This document shows, in pieces, positions 44,981-55,765 of a stretch of 64,000 bases of DNA. Each line of letters opens with the position of its first letter. The first letter of the stretch is position 1. The DNA is from MWDV01 sp964634255 (GTDB lineage: Bacteria > Verrucomicrobiota > Verrucomicrobiia > Limisphaerales > MWDV01): contig CAZWJC010000003.1 in assembly GCA_964634255.1 (NCBI GenBank), positions 20,694 to 84,693 of the forward strand, given 5' to 3'. Under the pieces are notes generated by a model. That model was not told where the DNA came from. It worked only from the letters and a program-made list of their open reading frames with translations, and did no database searches. A program made the position numbers and the translations under genes.

Positions 44981-46057
44981 GTGTCAAGAAACCCACGGAC
45001 CAACAGAGGCTTTAGCGGGTTGCTTGCGGCAGTGCTCGCCGTGTCCTTCGGCGGATCGTGCCTGAGCCCCGCCGCCAGCACGGACTCCTTTTCCGCCGCC
45101 AACACGCCGCCTGCGGCTCGCGCCCGGGTCGTCATCGTCAAAGACATGGCGGCCACACACACATTCGAAGCGAATCCCGAACGTGTTTGCGTCATGGTGG
45201 GGCGAGCGGTTACCTCGCTCACCGGCAAGCCGAGCGTTGCCGCCGCCTGGCGCAGCGTGGTCAACACACAGGATGTCGTGGGGCTCAAAGTCCATGCCGC
45301 GCCGGGGCCGACGAGCGGAACACGCCCGGCCGTCGTGGCTGCGGTGGTCGAAGGCTTGCTTGCCGCCGGCCTGCCTGCCACGAACATCGTAATCTGGGAC
45401 AAGCATCTCGCCAGCCTGCGCTTTTCTGGCTATCCCGAGTTGGCCAAACGATATGGTGTGCGGGTGGCGGGGAGTGCCGATGCCGGCTACGACGACGAGA
45501 CCTTCTACGACACGCCCCTGCTGGGCAGCCTCATCTGGGGCGACTTTGAGTTCGGACAGAAGGGCAGCGGCGTGGGACGCAAGTCCTACGTCTCAAAGCT
45601 CGTCAGCCGGGGACTGACGAAGATCATCAACGTGACCCCATTGCTCAACCACAACAGCGCGGGTGTCACGGGCAACCTTTATGGCCTCGCGATGGGCAGC
45701 GTGGACAACACCTGGCGGTTCGAGAGCGAACCTGAACGCCTGGCCCAAGCCGTCCCCGAAATCTACGCCCTGCCCGCCGTGGGCGACCGCGTCGTCCTCA
45801 ACCTCGTGGACGCCCTGCTCTGCCAGTATCAGGGCAGCGACCGCGGCCTCCTGCATTACACGACCGTGCTCAACGAAATCCGCGTCAGCCGCGATCCAGT
45901 GGCGTTGGATGTCCTCTCCCTCAAGGAACTGGATCGGCAGAGACAAATGAGCGATTCCAATACCGGCAAGGTCAACCTGGAACTCTACAAGAATGCTTCG
46001 CTGCTCGAACTGGGCGTCAGCAGCCTGGACCAGATTGACGTGCAGACGCTGCGGTAA
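44981..46057 (+). CDS. DUF362-domain protein
   Basis: 358 residues from GTG 44981, beginning with a signal peptide (GFSGLLAAVLAVSFGG) and a Cys that could be a weak lipobox. The DUF362 domain is recognisable by VVGLKVHAAPGPTSGTRPAVV, LPATNIVIWDKH and IINVTPLLNHNSAGVTGNLYGLAMGSVDN, which is followed by VVLNLVDALLCQYQGSD. DUF362 proteins often carry Fe-S ferredoxin domains or metal sites, but no CxxC clusters are visible here, so this is the stand-alone exported type. Function unknown. The gene starts 30 bp from the divergent TPR lipoprotein gene, so the promoters of the two must overlap coding sequence. Confidence 0.85.
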   Translation: MSRNPRTNRGFSGLLAAVLAVSFGGSCLSPAASTDSFSAANTPPAARARVVIVKDMAATHTFEANPERVCVMVGRAVTSLTGKPSVAAAWRSVVNTQDVVGLKVHAAPGPTSGTRPAVVAAVVEGLLAAGLPATNIVIWDKHLASLRFSGYPELAKRYGVRVAGSADAGYDDETFYDTPLLGSLIWGDFEFGQKGSGVGRKSYVSKLVSRGLTKIINVTPLLNHNSAGVTGNLYGLAMGSVDNTWRFESEPERLAQAVPEIYALPAVGDRVVLNLVDALLCQYQGSDRGLLHYTTVLNEIRVSRDPVALDVLSLKELDRQRQMSDSNTGKVNLELYKNASLLELGVSSLDQIDVQTLR

Positions 46058-46209
46058 AACGTCGCAGGCGACCGTCGTGCATGCGGAACGGCCGAAGGAA
46101 CTGCTGAATCCGCCGCCCGACAGAGTCGTCCAGCCTCATACGAGCTCAGTCATTCGGACTGCTTTGGGTCTTCGTGTTTCAGTTTCACGCATTTCACACA
46201 TCTTCCTTA

Positions 46210-46239
46210 TTGAGTTTGGGAGGCGCGCAGTGGTAGTTT
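46210..46239 (+). promoter_or_regulatory. Possible promoter of the tRNA-Pro gene
   Basis: TTGAGT (46210-46215) and TAGTTT (46234-46239) with an 18-base spacer lie about 33 bases before the tRNA. Both boxes match consensus only partly, so the call is weak. Confidence 0.2.
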
Positions 46240-46271
46240 CTCCGTGCTCGCCGCAAGGCGGGCAATTTGGT

Positions 46272-46349
<78 letters not shown>

Positions 46350-46427
46350 TTTCTTAATTCTCCCGTATAGACGACAAGTTGAAGTCCACGCCTTGCCGCA
46401 TGTCCGGGGACGGAGTATGGTTGCGCC

Positions 46428-49400
46428 GTGAATTTGGATGTGCATTGGGTCTCGCGGAAGGGAGGCGCGGTCTTGGTTCTCTCGCTGGCGCTGGCAGGAT
46501 TGGGCGAAGCCAAGCCGATCCGGCTGCGCAACGAAGTCATCACACCGGAAATCTCGTCGCAGCAGGCAGCAGTCAAGGCGCGGATCGCCACAGAGAATCT
46601 CACCTCCAGCTTGGTCCTCATACAGTTCACGGAAACCCCGCGGATGGAATGGCGGCAGCAACTTGAAGGGCTCGGCGTTCAACTGCTCAGCTATGTTCCG
46701 GACGACACACTCTTGGCTGACCTGGGCAATGTCTCAGTGACGCAAGTGCGACAATTGAGTTCCGTCTCGTGGGTGGGCGAATACCGACCGGAACACAAAC
46801 TCCATCGCGCCGTCCAAGCCACGACTGCCCAGCAATACTCACGGTCAGTGGCGGCAACTGCCGCAACCAACCCCCCGATGAATCTCACCGTGTGGATTTC
46901 GCCTCGGGCTACGACGAATGCCGTCGCCGCGGTGCGTGGCTTAGCGCGGGGACTCCAGCAGGAGTCCCGGCTGAAGTCAGGCACAGTGCTGCGGGGCACG
47001 TTCGATGCCACTCAGGTGAGTGCCCTCGCCCAATCCCGTGCGGTGCTTTGGATCGAGCCCGCGCCCAGCATGAAGCTGTCGGACGAAGTGTCCTCGAAGA
47101 TCGTGGCCGGTGATGGCGGGACGAACACGCTCTATACCCAAACGCTCGGCTACGACGGCAACGGGGTGAAGGTCGCCGTGGCAGACAGCGGCTTGGACAG
47201 TGGCGACACCAACAGCATGCATCCGGATATCCAAGGACGGGTGAGTGCCTTGTTCTTCTACGGCAGTCCAGGACAATTGGAGGACGCGTCAGACGAGCAC
47301 AGCCACGGCACCCATTGCGCCGGGATTATAGCTGGTAATGGCACCGTCGGCGAAATGGACGAGAACGGTTTCCTGTACGGCTTAGGGGTGGCGCCGGGCG
47401 CAACGCTAATTGGCCAGCGCATCTTCGACGGTGCGGGGGGGTACGCGGCGCCGCCGAGTTTCGAGACCTTGACGCGCGACGCCAAGCGGGCCGGGGCAGA
47501 CGTGGGCTCGAACAGTTGGGGCGATGACACGCACGGACGCTATGATGTCAGCGCGATGGAGTTCGACGAACTGGTCCGCGACGCCGACGCACTGACGCTG
47601 GGTGATCAACCTTACATCCTCGAATTCTCGGCTGGGAACGCCGGGCCATCCACCCAAACCATCGGCAGCCCGGCGGTCGCCAAGAACGTCATTGCGACGG
47701 GCGCAGCCAATAGCGACCGGCGCAACCTGCCAGTCGAGGAGTTTTCCATCTACAACTTGGGCCCGGATTCGATGGCGGACTTCTCCAGCCGCGGACCGTG
47801 CGAGGATGGCCGCATCAAACCCGATCTCATCGCGCCGGGAAGCTGGATCGCTTCACTCCGTTCCGTATATGCGAATGACGAGAACGCCTGGTGGCCGATC
47901 TCGGACAACTACTTGTATCAAGGCGGCACCAGCCAGGCCGGCCCGCACGCCTCGGGGGCCGCGGCGGTGTTTGTGCAGTTCTACCGAGCCACACACGGCG
48001 GTGTCACACCCTCCCCTGCCCTTGTGAAGGCGGCACTCATCAATGCGGCCACCGACATGGACGACATGGTGGACACCGGCCCGGTGCCGAACATGGACGA
48101 GGGCTGGGGACGACTCAACTTGCCGGCCTTGCTGGATGGCGAGCGGGATTACGATTTTCTCGATCAAACCGTGCTGCTCACGAACCAAGCGGTCTTTGAA
48201 CGCCGCACTCTGATCGGAAGCGCAGACCAACCACTGAAGATCACGCTGACCTACACGGATGTCCCGGGCAACCCGGCCGCCGTCATCGCGTTGGTCAACG
48301 ATCTCGATTTGGAGGTAATCGCGCCCAACGGTCGTGTGTATCGGGGCAATCAGTTTGCCGACGGCGAATCCGTGCCCGGCTTGGACGTGAGTGACACGAT
48401 AAACAACGTCGAGGCTGTTCACCTCTACGCACCCGTTCTGGGCGAATACCTCATCCGCGTTCGCGCGGCGCGCGTCGTGGAAGACGCCCGGAAAGACACC
48501 GCCGCAGTCCTGGATCAGGATTTCGCCCTGGTCATCTCGGGTACCTTCGCTGCGCCGGGCGTAGGAATCGTCACCTTCGACCGCTCCGTTTATCGCGCGC
48601 CCGACGAGATCAAACTGACGCTCGTGGATCACAATCTCGCGGGGCAGGCAAGCACCAGCATCTTGCTACGCAGCACCACGGAGAGCGCCGGTGAAACCAT
48701 CACTCTGCGTGCCGCCGGCAGCAGCGGCCTTTTCACCGGCATCGTCACCACCGCTGTTGGACCAGCGATCCCCGACGGAAAACTTCAGATCATTCACGGC
48801 AACACTATTGAGGCCATCTACACGGACGCCTCGCCAGCCGCAAGCCGCATCTCCACGGCCACCGCCGACCTGTTGCCCCCGGTGATCTCGAACGTTCTCG
48901 GCACAAATCAGTATGGACAGATCGCCGTTTCCTGGGAAACCGACGAGGACTCCGTCGCCGTCGTTCGTTACGGCACAAACGAACTTTACCTCAGTCTCAC
49001 CAACGCAGTGTTGGACATTGCTCACACCTTCTATCTGCCGAACATTCCGCCCAATGCCGTGATCAAGTTTCTGGCGGTGGCACAGGACGAAGCGGGCAAT
49101 CGCGCGACCAACAACAACGGCGGTGCGTTCTTCACGATCACCAACGCCCAGTCACCGTCGGTGCTGCTGATTGATTCCTACACCGACAGCGGCGGGTTGA
49201 TCGCCCCGCCGCCGCTGACCGGCTTCACGGAGGCGTTGGACGCGCTGGGCGTCAGTTACAGCGTCTTCGACAATACGCTCGGCGCCGAGCCCACACCTGC
49301 TCAGTTGCAGTCCGCCAGTTGCGTTATCTGGCGCATGGACGAAGTCTCCGCGCCGGCGGCCACCCTGCCCCAGAAGATTGCCAACTACGTATCCGGCGGT

Positions 49401-51560
49401 GGCTCCCTATTCCTCGCTGCCATGGAAGCGCCTTCCCGTTTGGGGGAAGTCGGCATGGCCAGCATGGTCAGCAATATCCTCCAAGTTCAGTCGTTTACTC
49501 TGGATCAACCGGTGAACAACATCCTTGGCGCGGCTGGTGACCCCGTGGGTGGAGGTTTCGACTTTACACTCGACTACACGCCGTACGAGGAACTGCTGTG
49601 GTACCTCTCCTTCATGAGCGTGACCGATCCGTCCGATTGGATCGTGCCCACGACGAATGCCGCGCCGATCCTCCTCAGCGATGGTTCGATCGTTGGCCTC
49701 CGCGCGCCCAAGGCAGGCGTGGACCTGCCAGGACGTGTCGTTTTCCTCTCCTTTCCGCTCGACGCCGTACCGACCGGCAGCGGCACGGACAATAATCGCG
49801 CCGGACTGCTACGCAACGCGCTCAGTTTTCTTATGCCGCAACCAGGGGTGAGTTCCATCGCCCTCGATAGCGTTGTCTATTCCGTCCCGGGTCGCGCCTT
49901 GGTCGAAGTAGAGGACCTGAGTATGCGGGGGCAGGGACAGACCACCGTCCACGTTGAGAGCCCGAGTGCTCCCAGCCCCCTCACTCTCACCCTGACCGAG
50001 AGCACCCGCGGTGGATTGTTCCGGGGCAGCTTCGTATTCGTGCCGACGAACACCGGCGCCCCAGGCACGTTGTTTGTGCAGTCTGGGGATGTAATCGCCG
50101 CAGAGTATGTGGACGCCCCAGCGAACCGAACCGTCCGCACCACGGCCAACATCGAAACCAACGCCCCCGTGATCAGTGGTGTCGCCATTGACCCCGGCTA
50201 CCTGGAGGCGTTCGTGAGCTGGGATACGTCCGAGGACGCCGATGCCCTGGTCCAATACAGCGAATCGCCCGACAGTTTCCCGAACAACTTCACCGCATAC
50301 GATGCCACCCTCACCACCACTCACGAAGTCCTGCTGACCGGTTTAAAGCCGAACCAGAATTACTACGTCCGCGTGGTCAGCCGCGACCGTGCAGGCAACG
50401 CTGCGACCGACGACAACGGCGGTACGCTCTACTCGTTCACCACGCTGCTGCCCAAATCGCCGCCGTTCACCGACAATGTGGAAACCGCCAGTATCGAGTG
50501 GTCCACCTTCGCCGCCGAAGAATCGGAAACCGTTTGGACGCGAGGCGCGCCGGGTGGCGGGGAAACCGCCCACTCGCCCACCAACTGCTGGGGCTCGAAC
50601 CTGGGCGGCGGCACTATCAGTCAGTCCGAGTGCTACCTGGTAAGCCCCGGCATCCTGCTCACCGGCGGCAACCGCGCTACCCTGCGCTTTTGGCACAACT
50701 ACGACTTCTTCCCGCGGTCAGACTTTGAGATCGAAGGCGCCGCAGTGGGTGTCATCACCGACATCACAGCGGCGCCGGTGCCGCTTTGGCAACTCCCCGC
50801 GGACTCCTCTTTCGGCTGGGAGGAAGTCGAACTGGACCTGAGCGCGTATATCGGCAAGGTGGTTTACATCACCTGGTATTACTTCCTGTTTTCCTTCGAA
50901 GCCCCGGCTCGACCGGGGTGGCTGGTGGATGACATCTCCATTTCGGTCAACACCGTGCTCTCCGGCACGGTTCAGGTTACGAATAGCACGTCCCAGGCGG
51001 TCTTCGCCCTGTCCGGCCCAGTTGGCACGACGGCGCGCGGAGGTTGGACGGTCATCACCAATGCGCCTCCCGGCCAGTACACGGTGGAATTCGGCGACGT
51101 GCAGTATTACCAAACCCCGCTGCGGCAGACGAATACCCTTGCCGCAGGCGGCACGATCACCTTCACCGGGAACTACACGTTCCCAGACGCAAACACCAAC
51201 GGGATGTCGGACACTTACGAAGCGGCAAACTTCGGCGCGGTAGATCCGCTGCGCACCGCCACGACGGATAGCGACCTCGACGGCATGAGCGACTGGAAGG
51301 AGTTCATCGCCGGCACCAGCCCAACGAACGCCAGTTCCGTTCTGACCGCGGAGGCAGGCTTCCAGACCGCCAGCAACTCCATCACGCTCAGTTGGCCGTC
51401 AGGCGCGAACCACAGTTATCGCATCCTTGGCAGCGCCAACGGCACGACTTGGTCACCCGTCACCGACTGGATTCGCGCGTCGGACTTTTCAACCGTCTTC
51501 ACGCTGCCACCGCAAACGAACGGAGCGCCCTACCTATTCCGCGTCGAAGCCGCACCTTAA
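46428..51560 (+). CDS. Giant subtilisin-like serine protease with C-terminal adhesion modules
   Basis: 1710 residues. Signal region (LVLSLALAGLGEAKP), then a propeptide-like part to about 230, and an S8 peptidase domain with Asp253 (VAVADSGLD), His293 (HGTHCAGIIAG) and Ser502 (GGTSQAGPHASG), in the standard order. Behind it are several beta-sandwich modules (fibronectin-like pairs ending in NYYVRVVSRDRAGNAATDD), a GATase-like region around 920-1120 (VLLIDSYTDSGGLI), and, near the C-terminus, a calcium-rich TNGMSDTYEAANFG/DSDLDGMSDWKEF segment of the thrombospondin type 3 kind. Should be exported and degrade or process proteins outside the cell. Starts 78 bp after the tRNA. Confidence 0.92.
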   Translation: MNLDVHWVSRKGGAVLVLSLALAGLGEAKPIRLRNEVITPEISSQQAAVKARIATENLTSSLVLIQFTETPRMEWRQQLEGLGVQLLSYVPDDTLLADLGNVSVTQVRQLSSVSWVGEYRPEHKLHRAVQATTAQQYSRSVAATAATNPPMNLTVWISPRATTNAVAAVRGLARGLQQESRLKSGTVLRGTFDATQVSALAQSRAVLWIEPAPSMKLSDEVSSKIVAGDGGTNTLYTQTLGYDGNGVKVAVADSGLDSGDTNSMHPDIQGRVSALFFYGSPGQLEDASDEHSHGTHCAGIIAGNGTVGEMDENGFLYGLGVAPGATLIGQRIFDGAGGYAAPPSFETLTRDAKRAGADVGSNSWGDDTHGRYDVSAMEFDELVRDADALTLGDQPYILEFSAGNAGPSTQTIGSPAVAKNVIATGAANSDRRNLPVEEFSIYNLGPDSMADFSSRGPCEDGRIKPDLIAPGSWIASLRSVYANDENAWWPISDNYLYQGGTSQAGPHASGAAAVFVQFYRATHGGVTPSPALVKAALINAATDMDDMVDTGPVPNMDEGWGRLNLPALLDGERDYDFLDQTVLLTNQAVFERRTLIGSADQPLKITLTYTDVPGNPAAVIALVNDLDLEVIAPNGRVYRGNQFADGESVPGLDVSDTINNVEAVHLYAPVLGEYLIRVRAARVVEDARKDTAAVLDQDFALVISGTFAAPGVGIVTFDRSVYRAPDEIKLTLVDHNLAGQASTSILLRSTTESAGETITLRAAGSSGLFTGIVTTAVGPAIPDGKLQIIHGNTIEAIYTDASPAASRISTATADLLPPVISNVLGTNQYGQIAVSWETDEDSVAVVRYGTNELYLSLTNAVLDIAHTFYLPNIPPNAVIKFLAVAQDEAGNRATNNNGGAFFTITNAQSPSVLLIDSYTDSGGLIAPPPLTGFTEALDALGVSYSVFDNTLGAEPTPAQLQSASCVIWRMDEVSAPAATLPQKIANYVSGGGSLFLAAMEAPSRLGEVGMASMVSNILQVQSFTLDQPVNNILGAAGDPVGGGFDFTLDYTPYEELLWYLSFMSVTDPSDWIVPTTNAAPILLSDGSIVGLRAPKAGVDLPGRVVFLSFPLDAVPTGSGTDNNRAGLLRNALSFLMPQPGVSSIALDSVVYSVPGRALVEVEDLSMRGQGQTTVHVESPSAPSPLTLTLTESTRGGLFRGSFVFVPTNTGAPGTLFVQSGDVIAAEYVDAPANRTVRTTANIETNAPVISGVAIDPGYLEAFVSWDTSEDADALVQYSESPDSFPNNFTAYDATLTTTHEVLLTGLKPNQNYYVRVVSRDRAGNAATDDNGGTLYSFTTLLPKSPPFTDNVETASIEWSTFAAEESETVWTRGAPGGGETAHSPTNCWGSNLGGGTISQSECYLVSPGILLTGGNRATLRFWHNYDFFPRSDFEIEGAAVGVITDITAAPVPLWQLPADSSFGWEEVELDLSAYIGKVVYITWYYFLFSFEAPARPGWLVDDISISVNTVLSGTVQVTNSTSQAVFALSGPVGTTARGGWTVITNAPPGQYTVEFGDVQYYQTPLRQTNTLAAGGTITFTGNYTFPDANTNGMSDTYEAANFGAVDPLRTATTDSDLDGMSDWKEFIAGTSPTNASSVLTAEAGFQTASNSITLSWPSGANHSYRILGSANGTTWSPVTDWIRASDFSTVFTLPPQTNGAPYLFRVEAAP

Positions 51561-51688
51561 TAAGATCTCCAAGTCCCGCATTCTTGCAGCTTCGGCCGGT
51601 CTGTTTCATCGGCTCTTCCGCGCTTGCGTGGTCCGTGCAAAAACGCTTAACTCCCGCGCTCAGAAGAGAACCAGGAGCACGTAAACCT

Positions 51689-54600
51689 ATGACGACAATG
51701 AAAGCTGCAATTTTGTCCCACGCGCTCGCCGCGATGGTCTCGCTTGCGTCCGCCTCAGCGGGTGTAACTGTCAACACGCTTCGCTGCGAGTATGCCGACA
51801 ATCCGTTGGGTATCGATTCGACGCAGCCGCGCCTGAGCTGGGTGCTCGAATCGACCGAACGCGCTCAACGCCAGAGCGCCTACCAAGTGCTGGTCGCCAG
51901 CAGCGCGGACAGACTCAAGACCGGCAAGGCTGACTTGTGGGACAGCGGCAAGGTGACGAGCGATCAGTCCATCCAGATCGCCTACGGGGGCAAAACGCTT
52001 GCGTCGCGCCAGCGGTGCGCGTGGCAGGTGCGCGTGTGGGATCAAGATGGCAAAGTCACGGAGAGCAAACCGGCCTTTTGGGAAATGGGACTGCTTCAGC
52101 CCGCCGACTGGCAGGCACAGTGGATTGGCTACACAACGAATGCCCATGCCAAACCCGCCTTTGAGGGCGCGCGCTGGATTTGGTTTCCCGAAGGTAACCC
52201 CGCCTCCGGCGCGCCAAAGGGGGAACGGTATTTCCGCCGCGTGATTCAGATTCCATCTGGCGCGAACATCCAAACCGCTACGCTGACGATCACCGTGGAC
52301 GACCAGTTCACGCTCTACGTCAATGGCGAAGAGACAGGCAAGAGCAGCGGAAACACCGACGCCTGGAGGCAAAAGGAATCTTTCAACATCAAGTCGCGTT
52401 TGCGCCAAGGCCCGAACGTCATTGCCGTAAAGGCGTTCAACAACGGCGACGCCGCCGGTTTGCTGGCAAGCGTGGAGATCGCATCGAGTTCCGGTTCGCC
52501 GATCAGCGCTGGTTCCGACAAGTCTTGGAAGGTCGCCAACACGACAGCCGACGGCTGGACGAAGGCTGACTTTGATGACGCGGCCTGGGCGACCGCCAAA
52601 GAGATCGCCAAGCTCGGCGATGGTCCGTGGGGGAATCCCTTCTCCGGCCAAGCTGCGCTGGGTCAGGTACCGCACCTCCGCAAGACGGTCACGATGACTA
52701 AGAAGGTGAAGCAAGCCCGGCTTTACGCCAGCGCGCTTGGGCTCTACGAGTTCTACGTCAACGGCGAGCGCGTGGGCCACGACGTCTTCAATCCGAGTTG
52801 GACCGACTACCACAAGCGTGTCCAATACCATACCTACGACATCACTCCCCTGCTCCGCTCCGGCGAAAACGCGTTCGGGATCATTCTCGGCGACGGTTGG
52901 TACGCCGGCTACGTGGGTTTGGGTGGCCCGCATCGTTACGGCCAGCAAGCGCTCGCGCTCGCGCAGGTGGAAATCGAGTTCGCCGACGGCTCGCGCCAGA
53001 CCCTCGCTACGGACGCTTCGTGGAAGGCTGCCAACGGGCCGTTGCTGCAATCCGATATGCTCATGGGTGAAACCTACGACGCGCGCCGCGAAGTCCCCGG
53101 CTGGAGCACCGCCGCGTTTGACGATTCCAAATGGCAATCCGTCCAGACGAAGAAGATGGATGTGCCGCTGGTTGCCGCGCCAGACGGCCCGGTTCGCAAG
53201 ATGATCGAGCTCAAACCCCGGAAGATCACCGAACCCAAGCCTGGCCACTACATCTTCGATCTCGGCCAAAACATGGTTGGCTGGGCACGCCTCAAAGTGC
53301 GCGGTGAGGCGGGCACGACCGTGACGCTAAGGTTCGTCGAGATGCTCAATCCCGACGGCACGATCTACACCACGAACCTCCGCGGCGCCAAATGCACCGA
53401 CTACTACACGCTCAAGGGCGGCGGCACGGAGACTTGGGAGCCGCGCTTTACATTCCACGGCTTCCGTTACGTGGAGTTGACTGGTTTTCCCGGCAAGCCC
53501 GATCTCGACGCCGTCACCGGCGTCGTCGCCTACAGCGACACGCCGCCCGTCGGCAATTTCGAGTGTTCGAATCCGCTCGTGAACCAGCTCCAAAGCAACA
53601 TCGTTTGGGGGCAGCGCGGCAACTTCCTCGCCGTGCCCACGGATTGCCCGCAACGCGATGAGCGCCTTGGCTGGATGGGCGACGCGCAGATCTTCATCCG
53701 CACGGCCACCTATAACATGGACGTCTCCCGCTTCTTCACGAAGTGGTGTCAGGACGTCGAAGACGCCCAACGTCCCGATGGCTCGTTCACGGATGTTTCG
53801 CCGTTTGTCTGTTGCGGCTCGGGCACGGCGGCTTGGGGCGACGCGGGCGTGATCTGCCCGTGGACGATCTACCGCGTCTATGGCGACACGCGCATCTTGG
53901 AACGGCATTACGACGCCGGGCAGAAGTGGATTGATTACCTGACCAGCCACAGCAAGAACCTGCTCCGGCCTGCCGAGGGCTACGGCGACTGGCTTTCCAT
54001 CCAAGCCGACACGCCGAAAGACGTGCTGGCCACCGCTTACTTCGGACTCAGCACGAAGATCATGGCCGACATGGCCAAGGTCCTAGGCCGTGAAGCAGAC
54101 GCTGCGAAATACGAAGAGCTGTTCGGTCAAATCAAAGCCGCCTTCAACAAGGCCTACGTGGCCGGCGATGTCCGCATCAAAGGAGACACGCAAACGGATT
54201 ATGTCCTCTCGCTCGCCTTCGATCTACTCGCGCCCGAGCAACGACCCGCCGCGGCGAAGCACTTCGTCGCCGATATCACCGCCAAGGGCGATCACCTGAG
54301 CACGGGGTTCGTCGGCGTCGGCCACCTCACGCCCACGCTCACCCGCGAAGGCTACGTGGACGTCGCCTACAAGCTTCTCCTCCAAGAAACGTTCCCCGGC
54401 TGGCTTTACTCCGTGAAGAACGGCGCGACGACCATTTGGGAACGTTGGGATGGCTGGACGCAGGAAAAGGGTTTCCAGGATCCGGGCATGAACTCCTTCA
54501 ACCACTACTCGCTGGGCAGTGTGGGCGAATGGCTCTACGGCACGGTGGCGGGCATCGGGCTCGATCCCGCAGTGCCCGCCTACAAGCACAGCATCATTCG

Positions 54601-54889
54601 CCCGCGCCCGGGTGGCGGCCTGACGTTTGCGAAAGCCGAGTTCCAATCCATCCACGGCAAGATCGTCAGCGATTGGAGGATTGAGAAAGGCCAGTTCCGG
54701 CTAAACCTCGTCATCCCGGCAAACACCACCGCTGATGTTTACGTTCCCGCCATCAGCGCCGATGCCGTAAAAGAAAGCGGCAAGGCTGCGTCCAAGGCGA
54801 AAGGCGTGACATTCGTTCGGATGGAAAACGGCGCTGCCGTCTTCGCTGTGGAGTCAGGGCGCTACCAGTTTGCCGCACCGGTCAGGTAG
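51689..54889 (+). CDS. Alpha-L-rhamnosidase (GH78)
   Basis: 1066 residues from ATG 51689, preceded by an AGGAG-type site and opening a signal peptide (KAAILSHALAAMVSLASAS). ATG 51698 is a close alternative; the long frame upstream overlaps the protease gene. GH78 layout: N-terminal beta-sandwich (LRCEYADNPLGID), an inserted sugar-binding-like sandwich at about 170-310 (TLTITVDDQFTLYVNGEE), the Bac_rhamnosid domains (FYVNGERVGHDVFNPSWTDY), and the (alpha/alpha)6 catalytic barrel with the hallmark DERLGWMGDAQ at residues 657-667 and a conserved Glu-rich CPW/YGDWLS region. It should release L-rhamnose from plant or bacterial polysaccharides in the periplasm. Confidence 0.95.
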   Translation: MTTMKAAILSHALAAMVSLASASAGVTVNTLRCEYADNPLGIDSTQPRLSWVLESTERAQRQSAYQVLVASSADRLKTGKADLWDSGKVTSDQSIQIAYGGKTLASRQRCAWQVRVWDQDGKVTESKPAFWEMGLLQPADWQAQWIGYTTNAHAKPAFEGARWIWFPEGNPASGAPKGERYFRRVIQIPSGANIQTATLTITVDDQFTLYVNGEETGKSSGNTDAWRQKESFNIKSRLRQGPNVIAVKAFNNGDAAGLLASVEIASSSGSPISAGSDKSWKVANTTADGWTKADFDDAAWATAKEIAKLGDGPWGNPFSGQAALGQVPHLRKTVTMTKKVKQARLYASALGLYEFYVNGERVGHDVFNPSWTDYHKRVQYHTYDITPLLRSGENAFGIILGDGWYAGYVGLGGPHRYGQQALALAQVEIEFADGSRQTLATDASWKAANGPLLQSDMLMGETYDARREVPGWSTAAFDDSKWQSVQTKKMDVPLVAAPDGPVRKMIELKPRKITEPKPGHYIFDLGQNMVGWARLKVRGEAGTTVTLRFVEMLNPDGTIYTTNLRGAKCTDYYTLKGGGTETWEPRFTFHGFRYVELTGFPGKPDLDAVTGVVAYSDTPPVGNFECSNPLVNQLQSNIVWGQRGNFLAVPTDCPQRDERLGWMGDAQIFIRTATYNMDVSRFFTKWCQDVEDAQRPDGSFTDVSPFVCCGSGTAAWGDAGVICPWTIYRVYGDTRILERHYDAGQKWIDYLTSHSKNLLRPAEGYGDWLSIQADTPKDVLATAYFGLSTKIMADMAKVLGREADAAKYEELFGQIKAAFNKAYVAGDVRIKGDTQTDYVLSLAFDLLAPEQRPAAAKHFVADITAKGDHLSTGFVGVGHLTPTLTREGYVDVAYKLLLQETFPGWLYSVKNGATTIWERWDGWTQEKGFQDPGMNSFNHYSLGSVGEWLYGTVAGIGLDPAVPAYKHSIIRPRPGGGLTFAKAEFQSIHGKIVSDWRIEKGQFRLNLVIPANTTADVYVPAISADAVKESGKAASKAKGVTFVRMENGAAVFAVESGRYQFAAPVR

Positions 54890-54903
54890 CTGCCGTGGGC
54901 TGA

Positions 54904-54928
54904 AGACGCCGGCTTTCCGCCGGCGTCT
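54904..54928. terminator. GC-rich hairpin after the rhamnosidase gene
   Basis: AGACGCCGGC and GCCGGCGTCT form a perfect 10-bp stem with a five-base loop (TTTCC), 14 bases after the rhamnosidase stop. There is no T-run, so either Rho-assisted termination or a repetitive extragenic palindrome is possible. Confidence 0.5.
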
Positions 54929-55099
54929 AGTCAATCTCGCTCCCGGAGGTGACAACAAGTCACCAGCTTCAGCCAATCCGGGTCGCCACGCTTGTTTGAA
55001 GGCGGTTGGGCCTCTCACCGATCAGAAGTCACAAGCAGCTGCGACCAGTGGCCAACCGCTGGAACAAATCCAGGTGATTGGCCTCCCATCCATTACCAT

Positions 55100-55741
55100 T
55101 TACCCAGACTTGCCTTCGCAGAATCCGGCGACGATGAAATCCCGGATCAGATTGATCTCCTCTTCACCGGCAATGGTGTGCTCCTTCTGGAACTCGTGCC
55201 AGGCGATGCTGATGCCGGCGTTCTTCAGATGACGAATCTGGCGTTTGGTCACGGCAAAAGGAAGGACCGGATCCAGCGTGCCGTGCGTGGCAAACACACG
55301 TTGCTCGCGCGCCACGGACGAAAGCTCTTGGATCAACTTGTCGGGTTCGCAGACGAGGCCGCTGATGGACATGACCCCGGCAAACTTGTGCGGGTAGCGC
55401 AACCCGGCTTCGATAGCCATCAAGCCGCCTTGGGAGAAACCGCCGATGACGGTTTGCTCCGTCGGCCAACCCTTGGCACGAAGGGCGTCGAGCAACTCAA
55501 AGAGCATCTCACAACTGCGGTGGACGCCAGGGGCGATGTTCCCGTTAATGTCGAACCAGGCAAAGCCGCCGTAGTAGTCGTCCGGCGCATTTGGCAGCAC
55601 GTAGTTCAACCAAGGTAAGCGCAGCATTTGCGGCATCCAGAGATAGCCGGCCAGGCTGTCACCCAACCCGTGCATCATCAGGAGCAGACGTTTCGAACCC
55701 GGCTCGGCCGCCGGAATCAAGCGATGATCAAGCATGGCCAC
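55100..55741 (-). CDS. Carboxylesterase/phospholipase-like alpha/beta hydrolase
   Basis: 213 residues, full length for the small bacterial carboxylesterase family (YpfH-like). Catalytic triad Ser103 (GGFSQGGLMA), Asp157 (HGTLDPVLPF) and His188 (EFQKEHTIAGEE). The N-terminus LLLMMHGLGDSLAGY supplies the oxyanion HG motif, and NAPDDYYGGFAWFD is a conserved family stretch. No signal peptide, so cytoplasmic. It should cleave short- to medium-chain carboxylic esters. It follows the deaminase gene by 24 bp and is probably co-transcribed with it, though the two functions are unrelated. Confidence 0.93.
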   Translation of the reverse strand: MAMLDHRLIPAAEPGSKRLLLMMHGLGDSLAGYLWMPQMLRLPWLNYVLPNAPDDYYGGFAWFDINGNIAPGVHRSCEMLFELLDALRAKGWPTEQTVIGGFSQGGLMAIEAGLRYPHKFAGVMSISGLVCEPDKLIQELSSVAREQRVFATHGTLDPVLPFAVTKRQIRHLKNAGISIAWHEFQKEHTIAGEEEINLIRDFIVAGFCEGKSG

Positions 55742-55765
55742 AGTTTGGGAATCGCGCGCCGCGTG